DNA of 64,000 nt from an uncultured Anaerolineales bacterium (GCA_937928015.1 CALFXA010000022.1:1-64000), one strand, 5' to 3'. Positions 51,482-62,700 are shown, numbered from the stretch's first letter. The notes: generated by a model from the letters alone, not told the origin. Numbers and translations: made by a program.

Positions 51482-52150
51482 ATGAACCCCATCAGTCACT
51501 TGCAGGCCCGCGCCTGGCTGGACTCCGCCGCGGACCTGGCCCTGTCCCCCGAGCAGCGTGCCGCGCTGGAGGGTCATCTCGCGGGCTGCGACGAATGCCG
51601 CCGTTATGAAGCCGAACTGGTGAGCCTGGAAGGGACTCTGCGAAAAAGCCTGCAAGCCCATTTGCCTGCGTCCCATGCACCGCTCTCGCTGGAGGAGGTC
51701 TTGCAACGGGTCAAGGCCAGCCAGCCAGCCACGACATTTGTCAACCGCTGGGTTGCGGCCCCTGTTCTACTGGTCGTTCTGCTGACGATCATCTTTACAT
51801 TAGGTCTTCCGCGCGGAGTGGGCGGCGGGACTCATCCCACCCAGGCGCTGACGGCCACCGCCCTGCTCGTGCCCACCCCGTCCGCGTCAATCACATCCAC
51901 GCTGCTGACCTTGCCCGAGTGCGAGTCGATCCGCTACCAGGTCCAGGCGGGTGACACGTTGGACGCTGTCGCACGGCAATTCTCCATCTCCAAAGACATC
52001 CTGATGACCTACAACCACTTGACAGCGGAGCCCCTGCCCGCCGAATTGTCGATCCCGATGTGTTATGTCACCCCGCTGGTCGGTTCGCAGACTCCCTCCT
52101 CCACGGTCACGATCACTCCACAGGCGGAATACACGATGAGCACGCCGTAG
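51482..52150 (+). CDS. Transmembrane anti-sigma factor with extracellular LysM domain
   Basis: The 222-residue protein has an N-terminal zinc-finger anti-sigma motif HxxxCxxC (H32, C36, C39), one transmembrane segment (about residues 88-106, APVLLVVLLTIIFTLGL) and an external part with a LysM domain (YQVQAGDTLDAVARQFSISKDILMTYNHL). The inside domain should hold the upstream sigma factor inactive; the LysM domain should bind peptidoglycan or chitin fragments outside. The simplest reading is a cell-wall-sensing switch (inference). ATG 51482 is chosen because GGAG is nine bases upstream; the frame also has a TTG at 51464. Confidence 0.88.
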   Translation: MNPISHLQARAWLDSAADLALSPEQRAALEGHLAGCDECRRYEAELVSLEGTLRKSLQAHLPASHAPLSLEEVLQRVKASQPATTFVNRWVAAPVLLVVLLTIIFTLGLPRGVGGGTHPTQALTATALLVPTPSASITSTLLTLPECESIRYQVQAGDTLDAVARQFSISKDILMTYNHLTAEPLPAELSIPMCYVTPLVGSQTPSSTVTITPQAEYTMSTP

Positions 52151-52227
52151 GTAGCCGATTCGGCAACTTGTCAGAACCCCAAGAGTGAAGTATAAGTCAC
52201 CAATTCAACCCTTCAATAAGAGAATTT

Positions 52228-55200
52228 ATGACCAACGAAAAACGTCCCTGGCTTGAACGTTCCATTCATCCCGCCCTGCCCGCCATCACCAACGAGGTGC
52301 TGTTGTTTGGGCTGGTCATCCTGCTGGCCATCGCCACGCGTTTCTACATGCTCGAACCGCGCGTGATGAGTCACGATGAAAGCCTGCACACCTATTTCTC
52401 CTGGCTGCTCTATCGCGGACAGGGTTACCAGCACAGCCCGATGATGCACGGGCCGTTCCAGTTCCACATCATCGCGCTGAGTTACTTCCTGTTCGGCGTG
52501 AGCGACTTCACGGCTCGCATCCCCGCGGCGCTGTTCGGTATCGCCACGGTCTGGATGATCTGGTACTGGCGCGATTACCTCGGCAAGGCGGGCGCCATCA
52601 TCGCGGGCTTCCTGATGGTCATCTCGCCCTACATGCTGTACTACTCGCGCTACGTCCGCAACGAGTCCTTCGTGGCCTTCTCGGGCGTGGCGATGTTGTA
52701 CGCCACCCTGCGCTATCTCGAAACCGCCAAGCCCAAATACCTGTATTTCTTCGCGGCTGCACTCTGTCTGCACTTCACCTCCAAAGAGACTTCCTATATC
52801 TATGTGGCGCAGATTCTGCTCTACCTGGCGATCTATTTCATCGCCCGTGTCACCCACCGCCCGTGGACTCACAACCCCTCCGATTACCGTGCCTTTGTCG
52901 TCACCCTGATCATCGGACTGGTGCTGGGCGGGTTGACCGTCTTCGCGCAGGTGTACACCCACCAGAGCGGGACGCTCTCGGGGATGGAAACTGCCGCTCC
53001 CGCCGCACCCGGCCAGACGGTCCCGACCCCGCTGGCAGCGGAGGGATCATCCCCCGTCTCGATTCCCATCATCCTGGCGGTGTTCGCCGTTGCGGCCTTC
53101 GTCGCAGCCGCCTTCTATCTCATCCGCGGCTTCGGCTGGAAACGTATCCTCAAGGAACGCTCCTTCGACCTGTTGATTCTTTCAGGAACCCTGGTCCTGC
53201 CCCTGCTGACGGCCTTCCTGATCGAGGTCCTGAAGAAGTTGCTGGGCGTGACCATCCCCACCGACGCGGCCTCGGTCCAGGCATTGACCACTCGTGACGT
53301 GATCGTGGTGGCGCTCCTGCTCCTGGCTACTTTCGGCGGTTCCGTTTTCATCGGCCTGCTCTGGAATCGCCGCCTATGGTGGAAACTGGCGCTCGCCTTC
53401 TGGGTGCCGTTCGTCGTACTATACACCACCTTCTTTACCAACAGCGACGGTTTCTTCACGGGCACGATTGGCTCGCTCGGGTACTGGATCGTCCAACAGG
53501 GCGTGCAGCGCGGCAGCCAACCCTGGTACTACTATCTGCTCGTGCAGATTCCCATCTATGAATTCCTGCCCGCCCTCGGCCTGCTATTGGCGATCTTCCT
53601 GGGCGCGCGCCTGTGGATCAGACGTGCCAGGCAGAATGAGGAAGTCGAACTCCCCGAGCCAGGCGGCCTCCTCACCGAGCAGACTCCTACCGAAGCGACC
53701 TTCCTGCGCTGCGGCTATTGCGGGACCAGCAACCCCGTCCAGTCGGCTTCCTGCATGGCCTGTGATGCGCCGCTCGACGAGAATGACTTGGTCACCGTCC
53801 GCGTGCCTGCCGCGGGTATCGACGAAGAAATCGACGAACCCACTCCCACCGACAATTTCACCAACATGTTCAGCCTGCTGGTCTGGTGGAGCATCATCAG
53901 CGTGGCCGCCTTCTCCTATGCGGGCGAACGCATGCCCTGGCTGACCGTCCACATGGCCTGGCCCATGATCCTGATTACGGGTTGGGGTCTCGGTCATCTC
54001 TTCGAAACCCTTGACTGGGAAAGCCTGCGCGAGAAACACGTGTGGGTTTCGCTCGGCGTCGTGGTGGTCTTCGTGGCCAGTTTCTTCAACGCCGTCCTAT
54101 CCTGGAATATCAATCCGCCCTTCCAGGGCAAGGAGTTGGCCCAGCTCGAAGCCACCAGCGCCTTCCTGCTGCCTGCCCTGGTGGCAATCGCCAGCGGCGT
54201 GGGAGCGGCCTTCCTGCTGATGAAGTGGAACGCCAACCAGGTCAAGCGGGTCTTCGCGTTAACCTTCTTTGCCCTGCTGGCGGCGCTGACCATGCGCGCC
54301 TCCTTCCGCGCCTCGTACATCAACTACGATGACGCCAACGAGTTCCTCGTCTACGCTCACGGCGCGACAGGCATCAAGCAGGTCATGGCCCAGGCCAAGG
54401 AAATTTCCGAGCGTACTGCGGGCGGATACAACCTGGCCATCGCCTACGACGCCTCCGCACCCGACACTGGCGTCTCCTGGCCGTTCGTTTGGTATCTGCG
54501 CGACTACACCAACCAGCGTTCCTTCGATGCCCCCACCCGCTCGTTGCGCGATTCCGTGGTGGTGATCGTGGACCAGAAGAACTTCGACAAGATCGAGCCC
54601 GCTCTCGGCACCAACTTCTATCGTCTGGATTACATCCGCATGTGGTGGCCGATGCAGGATTACTTCGGCCTGGTCAATCCGCGCCCCGACCCCAGCATCC
54701 CATTTGACGACAGCTACTCCTGCAAGGGTCCGCTCGGATTCCTGCGCTGGTTCACGAAAAACGACTACTCACGTGTCTGCTCCGCCCTGCTCGACCCGCA
54801 GATCCGCGCGGGCCTCGTCAAGATCTGGCTCGACCGCGATTACACCACCTACGCCCAGGCCCTGGGTCGCAGCGACCTGACTCTCTCCACCTGGCAGCCT
54901 GCCGACGAGATGCGCATGTACATCCGCAAGGACGTGGCCGCCCAGATGTGGAATTATGGCGTCGGCCCCGTGGCACAGCAGTCTGAACAGGATCCCACCG
55001 AGGGCAAGGCAATCACCCTGCCCGCAGACCTGGTGCTGGACGCCGCCCAGGAGAATCCCGTCATGGTGAACGCGCCGCGCTCCCTGGCCTTCGCCAAGGA
55101 TGGCACCTTCTACGTGGCTGACTCGCTCAATCACCGCATCCTGCACCTGAACGCGGAGGGCGTCACCCTGAACGAGTGGGGTTCCTTCGAGCAAAGCCCC

Positions 55201-55920
55201 GACCCGTCCCAGGGTCCGCCCGCGCCGCTGGGCAAGTTCAGCGAACCGTGGGGTGTGGCAGTCGGCCCCGACGGATCGGTGTATGTCTCCGACACGTGGA
55301 ATCACCGCATCCAGAAGTTCTCGTCGGCGGGCATCCCGCTCACCTCCTGGGGTGAGTTCGGACAAGGCGATACCCTGCTCAAGCTCTACGGTCCGCGCGG
55401 CATCGCCGTGGACAGCCGGGGACGCGTCTATGTGGCCGACACGGGCAACAAACGTATCGTCGTCTATGAATCGGACGGCACGCCCATCACCCAGATCGGC
55501 TCGGGCGGCCTGGAGCCTGGCATGTTCGACGAACCCGTCGGCGTGGCCGTGGACGCCCAGGACCGCATCTACGTCTCCGATACGTGGAACCAGCGCGTGC
55601 AGACCTTCCTGACCTCCGAGGACGGGATGAGCTTCTACCCCGAAAAGCAATGGGACGTGTACGGCTGGTTCAGCCAGTCGCTCGACAACAAGCCCTTCAT
55701 CGCCGTGGACCAACAGGGCCACGTCTTCATCACCGACCCCGAAGGCTTCCGCGTGATGGAGTTCTCGGGCGACGGTGAACTGCTCAAGGTCTGGGGCGAC
55801 TACGGAGATACCTCCACAGGTTTCGGCCTGCCTTCGGGCATCGCCGTGGACCCCGAGGGTCACGTCTGGGTCACCGACTCCGCCTTCCAGCGCATCCTGC
55901 GCTTCACGGTCCCGCAGTAG
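52228..55920 (+). CDS. Agl23-like GT-C glycosyltransferase/flippase-associated protein fused to zinc ribbon and NHL repeats
   Basis: The 1230-residue protein starts with a GT-C/PMT-type membrane region (about residues 20-460) whose first loop has the family motif MSHDESLHTYF, matching TIGR03663/Agl23 proteins linked to glycan assembly and flipping. A cytoplasmic-type insert with a zinc ribbon (CGYCGTSNPVQSASCMAC, about residues 494-511) follows, then further membrane segments (about 550-710), a soluble region, and at least five NHL repeats (about 950-1230) with RSLAFAKDGTFYVADSLNHRI as the first. NHL repeats form a beta propeller for binding protein or glycan. Gene context gives no partner. 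A 17-bp terminator follows. Confidence 0.85.
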   Translation: MTNEKRPWLERSIHPALPAITNEVLLFGLVILLAIATRFYMLEPRVMSHDESLHTYFSWLLYRGQGYQHSPMMHGPFQFHIIALSYFLFGVSDFTARIPAALFGIATVWMIWYWRDYLGKAGAIIAGFLMVISPYMLYYSRYVRNESFVAFSGVAMLYATLRYLETAKPKYLYFFAAALCLHFTSKETSYIYVAQILLYLAIYFIARVTHRPWTHNPSDYRAFVVTLIIGLVLGGLTVFAQVYTHQSGTLSGMETAAPAAPGQTVPTPLAAEGSSPVSIPIILAVFAVAAFVAAAFYLIRGFGWKRILKERSFDLLILSGTLVLPLLTAFLIEVLKKLLGVTIPTDAASVQALTTRDVIVVALLLLATFGGSVFIGLLWNRRLWWKLALAFWVPFVVLYTTFFTNSDGFFTGTIGSLGYWIVQQGVQRGSQPWYYYLLVQIPIYEFLPALGLLLAIFLGARLWIRRARQNEEVELPEPGGLLTEQTPTEATFLRCGYCGTSNPVQSASCMACDAPLDENDLVTVRVPAAGIDEEIDEPTPTDNFTNMFSLLVWWSIISVAAFSYAGERMPWLTVHMAWPMILITGWGLGHLFETLDWESLREKHVWVSLGVVVVFVASFFNAVLSWNINPPFQGKELAQLEATSAFLLPALVAIASGVGAAFLLMKWNANQVKRVFALTFFALLAALTMRASFRASYINYDDANEFLVYAHGATGIKQVMAQAKEISERTAGGYNLAIAYDASAPDTGVSWPFVWYLRDYTNQRSFDAPTRSLRDSVVVIVDQKNFDKIEPALGTNFYRLDYIRMWWPMQDYFGLVNPRPDPSIPFDDSYSCKGPLGFLRWFTKNDYSRVCSALLDPQIRAGLVKIWLDRDYTTYAQALGRSDLTLSTWQPADEMRMYIRKDVAAQMWNYGVGPVAQQSEQDPTEGKAITLPADLVLDAAQENPVMVNAPRSLAFAKDGTFYVADSLNHRILHLNAEGVTLNEWGSFEQSPDPSQGPPAPLGKFSEPWGVAVGPDGSVYVSDTWNHRIQKFSSAGIPLTSWGEFGQGDTLLKLYGPRGIAVDSRGRVYVADTGNKRIVVYESDGTPITQIGSGGLEPGMFDEPVGVAVDAQDRIYVSDTWNQRVQTFLTSEDGMSFYPEKQWDVYGWFSQSLDNKPFIAVDQQGHVFITDPEGFRVMEFSGDGELLKVWGDYGDTSTGFGLPSGIAVDPEGHVWVTDSAFQRILRFTVPQ

Positions 55921-55934
55921 TAACAGATTGGATT

Positions 55935-55970
55935 AAAAACGGGAGCGACCTTTAGGTCGCTCCCGTTTTT
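55935..55970 (+). terminator. Rho-independent terminator after Agl23-NHL gene
   Basis: A 17-bp perfect stem, AAAAACGGGAGCGACCT with its complement at 55954-55970, has a two-base apex and ends in a T run. Confidence 0.93.
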
Positions 55971-56011
55971 GTTGTCCGTTGGATGATCAAAAAGACAAAA
56001 AATCCCAGTGG

Positions 56012-56017
56012 TATAAT
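56012..56017 (+). promoter_or_regulatory. TATAAT -10 box upstream of sucC
   Basis: TATAAT lies 44 bases before the sucC start codon. No -35 element is recognisable. Confidence 0.45.
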
Positions 56018-56061
56018 CGCGCTGTACGTACCCCGGGCACACGCCTGACACAGAGGATGCG

Positions 56062-57198
56062 ATGAAACTTCACGAATACCAATCGAAACAAATCTTTTCT
56101 AAGTTCGGAATTCCCATCCCCAAGGGACGGGTCGCGGCAACCGCAAGCGAAGCAAGACAGATCGCAGAAGAGCTCGGTGGCCGCGTTGTCATTAAATCGC
56201 AGGTGCTCGTCGGCGGACGCGGCAAGGCGGGCGGAGTGAAACTCGCCAAGGACCCGCAGGAAGCCGAACAACTCGCCACCCAAATCCTGGGCATGGAGAT
56301 CAAGGGACTCCCCGTCCGCAAGGTATTGGTGGACGAAGCCGCCGCCATCGACCAGGAAATCTACTTCGCCATCACCAACGACCGCGCCGCCAAGAAACCC
56401 GTCATCATGGCCTCCGCCGCGGGCGGCGTCGACATCGAAGAAGTGGCCGCCACCCATCCCGAAAAGATCATCAAGGTCCACATCGACCCGCTGCTGGGTC
56501 TGCGCGACTATCAAGCCCGCGACATCGCCGCCTCGATGGACCTGCCGCGCGAATATTGGAAAGATTTCGGCATCATCGCCAATGGCCTGTGGAAGGCTTA
56601 CAGCAGCACCGACGCCACCCTGGCCGAGATCAACCCGCTGGTCATCACCAAGGACAAACGCCTGGTGGCCCTAGACGGCAAGATGATGATCGACGACAAC
56701 GCCCTCTTCCGTCACTCGGACTTGAGCGAGATGCGCGACATCGACGAGGAAGCCCCCGCTGAGACCGAAGCCCGCAAGTACGGCCTGTCCTTCATCAAAC
56801 TGGACGGCAACATCGGCTGCATGGTCAACGGCGCAGGCCTGGCCATGACCAGCATGGACATCGTCAAACTCTTCGGCGGCGAGCCCGCCAACTTCCTGGA
56901 TATCGGCGGCGGCGCGGGCGCGGAAAAAGTGGCCGCGGCCATGCGCATCATCCTGTCCGACCCCGCGGTCAAGGCCGTGCTGTTCAACATCTTTGGCGGC
57001 ATCACCCGTTGCGATGAGGTCGCCAAGGGCATCCTGGCCGCGATGGCCGAGGTCAAGCCCAAGGTCCCGATGGTTGTCCGTCTGGTGGGTACCAACGCCG
57101 AGGAAGGCCGCCAGTTGCTGGCCGACGCCAAAATGATCACCGCTGAAACTCTCGCCGACGCCGCCAAGAAGGCCGTCGCCGCCGCGAAGGGAGCCTAA
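56062..57198 (+). CDS. sucC: Succinyl-CoA synthetase (ADP/GDP-forming) subunit beta
   Basis: The subunit forms the nucleotide- and succinate-binding half of the TCA-cycle enzyme that makes ATP or GTP from succinyl-CoA. The start [22 protein letters not shown], the ATP-grasp segment [18 protein letters not shown], and [17 protein letters not shown] with [14 protein letters not shown] are family signatures. Length (378) is normal. It lies three bases before sucD. Confidence 0.96.
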   Translation: MKLHEYQSKQIFSKFGIPIPKGRVAATASEARQIAEELGGRVVIKSQVLVGGRGKAGGVKLAKDPQEAEQLATQILGMEIKGLPVRKVLVDEAAAIDQEIYFAITNDRAAKKPVIMASAAGGVDIEEVAATHPEKIIKVHIDPLLGLRDYQARDIAASMDLPREYWKDFGIIANGLWKAYSSTDATLAEINPLVITKDKRLVALDGKMMIDDNALFRHSDLSEMRDIDEEAPAETEARKYGLSFIKLDGNIGCMVNGAGLAMTSMDIVKLFGGEPANFLDIGGGAGAEKVAAAMRIILSDPAVKAVLFNIFGGITRCDEVAKGILAAMAEVKPKVPMVVRLVGTNAEEGRQLLADAKMITAETLADAAKKAVAAAKGA

Positions 57199-57201
57199 TC
57201 C

Positions 57202-58062
57202 ATGAGCATCTTAGTCGACAAGAATACCCGCCTGCTGGTGCAGGGCATCACAGGCTCGGAAGGCCTCTTCCACACCACCCAGATGGTCAATTACGGCACC
57301 AACGTCGTTGCGGGCGTGACGCCCGGCAAGGGCGGCGAATGGGTGCTGGATAAGGTCCCCGTATTCGACTCGGTCAAGCTGGCCGTCGAAGCCACGGGCG
57401 CCAACGCCTCGATCATCTTCGTCCCCGCGCGCTTCGCCCCCGACGCCATGTTCGAGGCGGCGGATGCGGGCATCCCGCTGGTCATCTGCATCACCGAAGG
57501 CGTGGCCGTGCAGGACATGATGCGCGTGCGCAACTACCTCGACCAGAAAAACGTGCGCCTGATCGGCCCGAACTGTCCTGGCCTGCTGACCCCCGGCGAG
57601 GCCAAGGTCGGCATCATCCCGGGCAACATCGCCATCCCTGGCAACGTGGGCGTGGTCTCGCGCTCGGGCACGTTGACCTATGAAGTGCTGTACGCGCTCA
57701 AGCAGGTCGGCATGGGATCGTCCACCTGCGTGGGCATCGGCGGGGACCCCGTCAACGGCACCAACTTCATCGACGTGCTGGATATGTTCGAGCACGATCC
57801 CAAGACCGAGAAGGTCGTGATGATCGGCGAGATCGGCGGCACCGATGAGGAAAAGGCGGCCGAGTTCATCTCCTCCAAGATGACCAAACCCGTGGTCTCC
57901 TTCATCGCAGGCCAGACTGCCCCTCCAGGCAAACGCATGGGACATGCGGGCGCCATCATCGAAGGCGGCGCAGGCACCGCAGCCGACAAGGTCCGCGCGC
58001 TCGAAGCCGCGGGCGTGCGCGTGGCCAAGCACCCCGAGGAAATCCCCTCGCTGTTGAAATAG
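57202..58062 (+). CDS. sucD: Succinyl-CoA synthetase subunit alpha
   Basis: The alpha subunit binds CoA and carries the phosphohistidine intermediate; [10 protein letters not shown] near residue 250 supplies the histidine. The CoA-binding Rossmann segment ([17 protein letters not shown]) and [16 protein letters not shown] are intact. GGGAG precedes the ATG. With sucC it forms a two-gene operon ended by a strong terminator ten bases downstream. Confidence 0.96.
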   Translation: MSILVDKNTRLLVQGITGSEGLFHTTQMVNYGTNVVAGVTPGKGGEWVLDKVPVFDSVKLAVEATGANASIIFVPARFAPDAMFEAADAGIPLVICITEGVAVQDMMRVRNYLDQKNVRLIGPNCPGLLTPGEAKVGIIPGNIAIPGNVGVVSRSGTLTYEVLYALKQVGMGSSTCVGIGGDPVNGTNFIDVLDMFEHDPKTEKVVMIGEIGGTDEEKAAEFISSKMTKPVVSFIAGQTAPPGKRMGHAGAIIEGGAGTAADKVRALEAAGVRVAKHPEEIPSLLK

Positions 58063-58072
58063 CCTCCCTACC

Positions 58073-58106
58073 CTCCCCAGTTTCTGCGAAACTGGGGAGT
58101 TTTTTT
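58073..58106 (+). terminator. Rho-independent terminator after sucCD
   Basis: A 12-bp perfect stem, CTCCCCAGTTTC with its complement at 58088-58099, closes a TGC loop and is followed by seven T. Confidence 0.93.
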
Positions 58107-58116
58107 ATTCATCACT

Positions 58117-58150
58117 CCTCCCCATTTTCGCTCATCGAAAATGGGGGAGG
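58117..58150. repeat. CCTCCCC-type long hairpin repeat (second copy)
   Basis: CCTCCCCATTTTCG at 58117-58130 pairs with CGAAAATGGGGGAGG at 58136-58150, with one bulged G. The arms resemble those of the hairpin at 8168-8204, and no T tract follows. Confidence 0.65.
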
Positions 58151-58240
58151 TTGGGAGGGGGCAACCGACTCTCAAACCCCTCTCTTAAACGCATGGAGCC
58201 GCCTTCAATGGGCGGCTCCACGGTTATAATCGCAACAGAT

Positions 58241-58474
58241 TTACTTGTGGCCGTCGATGTAAGAGACAGCCTCGCCCACGGTGGTGATCTTCTGGGCGTC
58301 TTCGTCCGAGATCTCGGCGCCAAACTTGTCCTCGAAGGCCATGATGAGCTCCACCAGGTCGAGCGAATCGGCTTCGAGCTCCTCGCGGAAACGGGCATCG
58401 GCCGTCACCTTGGCTTCATCCACGCCAAGCAGATCCACAACGATCTTCTTGACTTCTTCATACGTGTCAGACAT
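58241..58474 (-). CDS. acpP: Acyl carrier protein
   Basis: The 77-residue acidic protein carries the growing acyl chain on phosphopantetheine attached to S37 in [10 protein letters not shown]. The sequence is that of a standard ACP, including the helix [18 protein letters not shown] at 58474 follows GGAGG by six bases; an in-frame ATG four codons upstream overlaps that site. A consensus promoter lies 40 bases upstream. It is monocistronic here, apart from the fatty-acid synthesis genes with which it is often found. Confidence 0.96.
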   Translation of the reverse strand: MSDTYEEVKKIVVDLLGVDEAKVTADARFREELEADSLDLVELIMAFEDKFGAEISDEDAQKITTVGEAVSYIDGHK

Positions 58475-58513
58475 TTGATCCTCCAAATTGGTATGTACAA
58501 GATAGGCTGGCTT

Positions 58514-58541
58514 ATTGTAATCTTTTCACTTGCACTGTCAA
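58514..58541 (-). promoter_or_regulatory. Consensus promoter of acpP
   Basis: On the minus strand TTGACA (58541-58536) and TACAAT (58519-58514) are separated by 16 bases, the same spacing as in the tRNA-Leu and ABC transporter promoters. Confidence 0.8.
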
Positions 58542-58590
58542 GCCAGCACTCGTCCCTTTAGGGGATGTTCAAAGACAGGAACACTACCTT

Positions 58591-59619
58591 ATGTCAAAAG
58601 TTGCGCCCATCGACCAGAGAAAAGCCGACCACATCAAGATCAACCTGGAGCAGGATGTCCGCTCCGCGTTGACCACGGGACTCGAGAACTACCGCTTCGT
58701 CCACGAGGCCTTGCCCGAAGTGGACCTCGCCCATGTGGACCCCAGCCTGGTCCTGTTTGGACGGCGGCTCTCCGCCCCGATCCTGGTCAGCTCAATGACG
58801 GGCGGCACGTCCGATGCAGGCACGATCAACCTGCATTTGGCGGAGGCCGCCCAGGAGGTCCGCGTGGCGATGGGGGTCGGGTCGCAGCGCGCCGCGTTGG
58901 AACATCCCGAACAGGCCGACACCTTCCAGGTGCGGAAAGTCGCGCCCGACATCCTGCTCTTCGCCAACCTGGGCGCGGTCCAATTCAACTACGGCTATGG
59001 CGTGGACGAATGCCGCCGCGCTGTGGACATGATCCAGGCCGACGCACTCTACCTGCATCTCAACCCATTGCAGGAGGCCGTGCAGGATGCGGGCGACACG
59101 AACTGGGCGGGCATCGCCAAAAAGATCGAAGAGGTCTGCGCCAAATTGCCCATCCCCGTCATCGCCAAGGAAGTCGGCTGGGGCATCTCCGAGCGGACGG
59201 CGAAACTGCTGGCCGAGTGTGGCGTCTCCGCCATCGACGTGGCGGGCGCGGGCGGCACGAGCTGGTCACAGGTGGAGATGCACCGCGCACCCGATGAATT
59301 CACCCGTCGGCTGGCGGCCACCTTCGTCGGCTGGGGCACCCCCACCGCCGAGTCGATCCTCAACGTCCGCCGCGCCACACCCGACATGCCCATCTTCGCC
59401 TCGGGCGGACTCAAGGACGGCCTCGACATCGCCAAATGCATCGCCCTCGGCGCGACCCTGGGCGGCATGGCGGGACCGTTCCTCAAGGCCGCCGCCGTCT
59501 CGACCGAGAACGTGGTCGAGATGATGAACCTGACCAAACGCCAGATCGAGGTCACGATGTTTGCGTGCGGGGCGGGGAAGTTGGAGAAGTTGAAAGTTGG
59601 AAAGTTGAAGGAAATGTGA
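58591..59619 (+). CDS. fni: Type 2 isopentenyl-diphosphate delta-isomerase
   Basis: The FMN- and NADPH-dependent enzyme interconverts IPP and DMAPP for isoprenoid synthesis. The 342-residue TIM barrel has the family start [10 protein letters not shown], the SMTGGT phosphate-binding segment, [13 protein letters not shown] and the late GGTSW segment. A C-terminal tail of Lys-rich heptads ([13 protein letters not shown]) is unusual but short. The ribosome-binding site is weak (AGGA). The gene is divergent from acpP, 116 bases apart, so the two share an intergenic control region. Confidence 0.95.
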   Translation: MSKVAPIDQRKADHIKINLEQDVRSALTTGLENYRFVHEALPEVDLAHVDPSLVLFGRRLSAPILVSSMTGGTSDAGTINLHLAEAAQEVRVAMGVGSQRAALEHPEQADTFQVRKVAPDILLFANLGAVQFNYGYGVDECRRAVDMIQADALYLHLNPLQEAVQDAGDTNWAGIAKKIEEVCAKLPIPVIAKEVGWGISERTAKLLAECGVSAIDVAGAGGTSWSQVEMHRAPDEFTRRLAATFVGWGTPTAESILNVRRATPDMPIFASGGLKDGLDIAKCIALGATLGGMAGPFLKAAAVSTENVVEMMNLTKRQIEVTMFACGAGKLEKLKVGKLKEM

Positions 59620-59757
59620 TAAAAATTAATTAAGAACAAAATGGTTAATACAAGATGACGTCGACTGGGTAAAAGGAAAAGAAAATGAATCATACTAACT
59701 CTTGTTACAACAGCAAAAACCCTTATCCCTAGAGGGGAAAGGCAAAAGGCGGTTCTC

Positions 59758-62700
59758 ATGTCGCATGATCAAAATTATTACCAAGCGGAAAAGAAAATTG
59801 AAGAAGCCCTGAAGTCAGGTGCAACAAAACTTGACTTAAGTCATATCGGTTACACGGGAATCCTGGACACTTTAGGCGATCTCACGCAATTACAAGAATT
59901 AAACCTCTCAAATAACCAATTATCTTTATTGCCCGAGTCGTTGCTACAACTTACTCACCTTCAGTCGCTAAATCTCCTTGGAAATAATTTAGAGACGCTG
60001 CCAGATTGGTTTGAGAATTTATCTCAACTACAGTCATTAAATCTCTCCAAAAACCAGCTAACGATTTTTCCAAGCCCACTAGAAAAACTAACAAAATTGA
60101 GGAAGCTTAACTATACCGATAATCAAGTAACAGAAATCCCAGAATGGATTGAGAAGCTTGCTCTACTACAAAATATAAATTTTTACGGAAATAGATTAAG
60201 TGAACTGCCCGAGTCATTTAGCAATCTCAAAGAATTGCTCCATTTAGGGTTGGGAAACAACAAGATTATCAAGTTACCAAGGCAAATCCAGAATCTTCCA
60301 ATCCTTTCTAAGCTTCTTCTTCATGAAAACATGATTAGAGTTTTACCAGAGTGGTTAGGGGGGCTAAGCGCTCTCACAGTTTTAACACTAGATACTAATC
60401 CATTAGAGGAATTACCTGATTGGCTCGGGAGGCTAAAAAATTTAGAACAACTTTGCTTAGGCTTTGGTGGATCTGGAATATTCTTGAAAGAATTACCCAA
60501 TTGGATTGGCTCTTTAAATAAACTGATAGTTTTACAAGCTAGTGCATGCAAGTTAGAGAAAGCTCCTGAATGGCTAGAAAATTTATCAAACTGCGAACTA
60601 TTGGATTTCAGTGAAAATTTTCTAAATGACATTCCAGCATCCTTAGTAAATCTTAAAAAGCTAAAACATCTTCTTTTAGCAAAAAACCAATTAACTGATT
60701 TACCTCTTTCCTATGTCAAAATTGGCCCTTTAGAAAGATTAGTACTTGATGGCAATCCCCTTAATCCTGAACTTTTTGAGGCGTATAAACATGGTATTGA
60801 GGGCGTAAAAACCTACCTGCGTGCCAAATCCGAAGCCCAAATCGTTCTTGATGAAGCTAAACTTATTCTCGTTGGAGAAGGTGAGGTAGGAAAATCCTGC
60901 TTACTAGACTCTTTACTCAACAAACCCTTCCAGACACATGACTCTACTCACGGGATAGAAATTCAATCCTTCAACGTTACCACCAATACCCGCTCTCCCA
61001 TCACACTCAACGCCTGGGATTTCGGCGGTCAGCGCGTCTACCGTCCCACGCACCAGTTGTTCTTCAGTGCGCCCGCCGTCTATCTCGTCGTCTGGAAGCC
61101 GCGCGAAGGACCCCAGCAAGGCTTCGTCAAGGAATGGATTCAACTCGTCAAGCGCCGCGAACCGAGCGCCAAGATTCTCGTCGTCGCTACACACGGCGGA
61201 CCGCAACAGCGCCAGCCCGATATTGACCGTCAGGAACTGTGGGACCTCTTCGGCAAGGATTCCGTCGTGGACTTCTTCTTCGTGGACAGCAAGCCCGACG
61301 CGCAGGGTCAGCGCAAAGGCATTGACGAACTCAAACGCGCCATTGCCCAAGTCGCCGCCAGCCTGCCCGAAGTCGGTCGCTCCGTGCCCAAGAGTTTTGC
61401 CGATGTCCGTCAAGCCTTGCAGGAAAAAGGTGTGCCATATTTGCCGCTGCAAGACGTTCTCGACATCTGTTGCGCCCACAACATGGACGATGAAATCGCC
61501 CGCCTCTTCATCACCATCTCGCACCGCCTCGGCCACCTCACGCATTACGAAAATGACCCTCAACTGCGCGATATCGTCATCCTGCGTCCCGACTGGCTCG
61601 CCACCGCCATGAGTTTTGTATTGGACGATGAAGAGACTCGTAAAAACCAAGGCCTGGTGAAATTCTCCCGTTTGAGCAAATTATGGGATGATCCCGCCCG
61701 CCCAGCGGATACTCGCTATTCAGATGATCTCCATCGCATCTTCCTGCGCCTGATGGAACGCTTCGATCTTTCCTATCGAGTGGCGGGTCTCTCCAAAGAT
61801 GAAGACTCCAACCCCGTCAGCCTCATCGCCCAACTCGTCCCCGACACCACTCCCAAAGAGGACAAGTTCAATAAGGCATGGGCTACCACACCTGCACAAG
61901 GCGACATTCAGCAAACTCAAATCTGCCGCATCGTTGATGCGGGTAACGGTCAATCTGCCAACGCCGAAGGATTGTTCTACCAACTCATCGTCCGCTTGCA
62001 TAAATTTTCGCTGGGACGCGCCCACTGGGATGATAGCGTCCATTGGCAGCGTGGACTTGTCCTGGACGCGGACTACAACGGTCGTGCCTTATTGCGTCAC
62101 ATCGGCAACGACGTGCATATCACCGTCCGCGCCGCATTTCCTGAGCGTTTTCTCGGCATGTTGACCGAAGAAGTAAAGTATCTCGTCGAAAGTTTCTGGG
62201 AAGGGCTGCGGTGTGATGTCACCGTCCCGTGCATAGTAACACCCAACTGCAAAGGTCTCTTTGAAGTCAGCAAACTGATTGAAAATAAAAAACGTAATCG
62301 TCATGAACAACCTTGTCCCATTTGCAACGAGTGGCAAAGCATCGAACAATTACTATCCAATGCTCCAGACGCAACAAAAGCCATTTCGCTTGAATCACTG
62401 ATGAAAGAATTTGCACAAGTCAAAGATAAACTGGATGAAGTCAACGACAACACCAAGCGTATTTTGAGCCAGGTGGACAAACAATATGCCGACCTCATCC
62501 AACTCTTCACCGACGAGGCCAAGGAAGGTCCACGCCTCTTCAGTTTCTTTCCCGTAGGCGGGGACAAATTCAATCCGCAAACTTGGGTACGCGAAAAATT
62601 CCGCTTGGTGCTATGGTGTGAACACTCGCGCCTCCCACTCCCCGTGCTCAACGATGGAAATATGAAGAAAGGCGTTTACGACCTTGAATTTGACCGTGAA

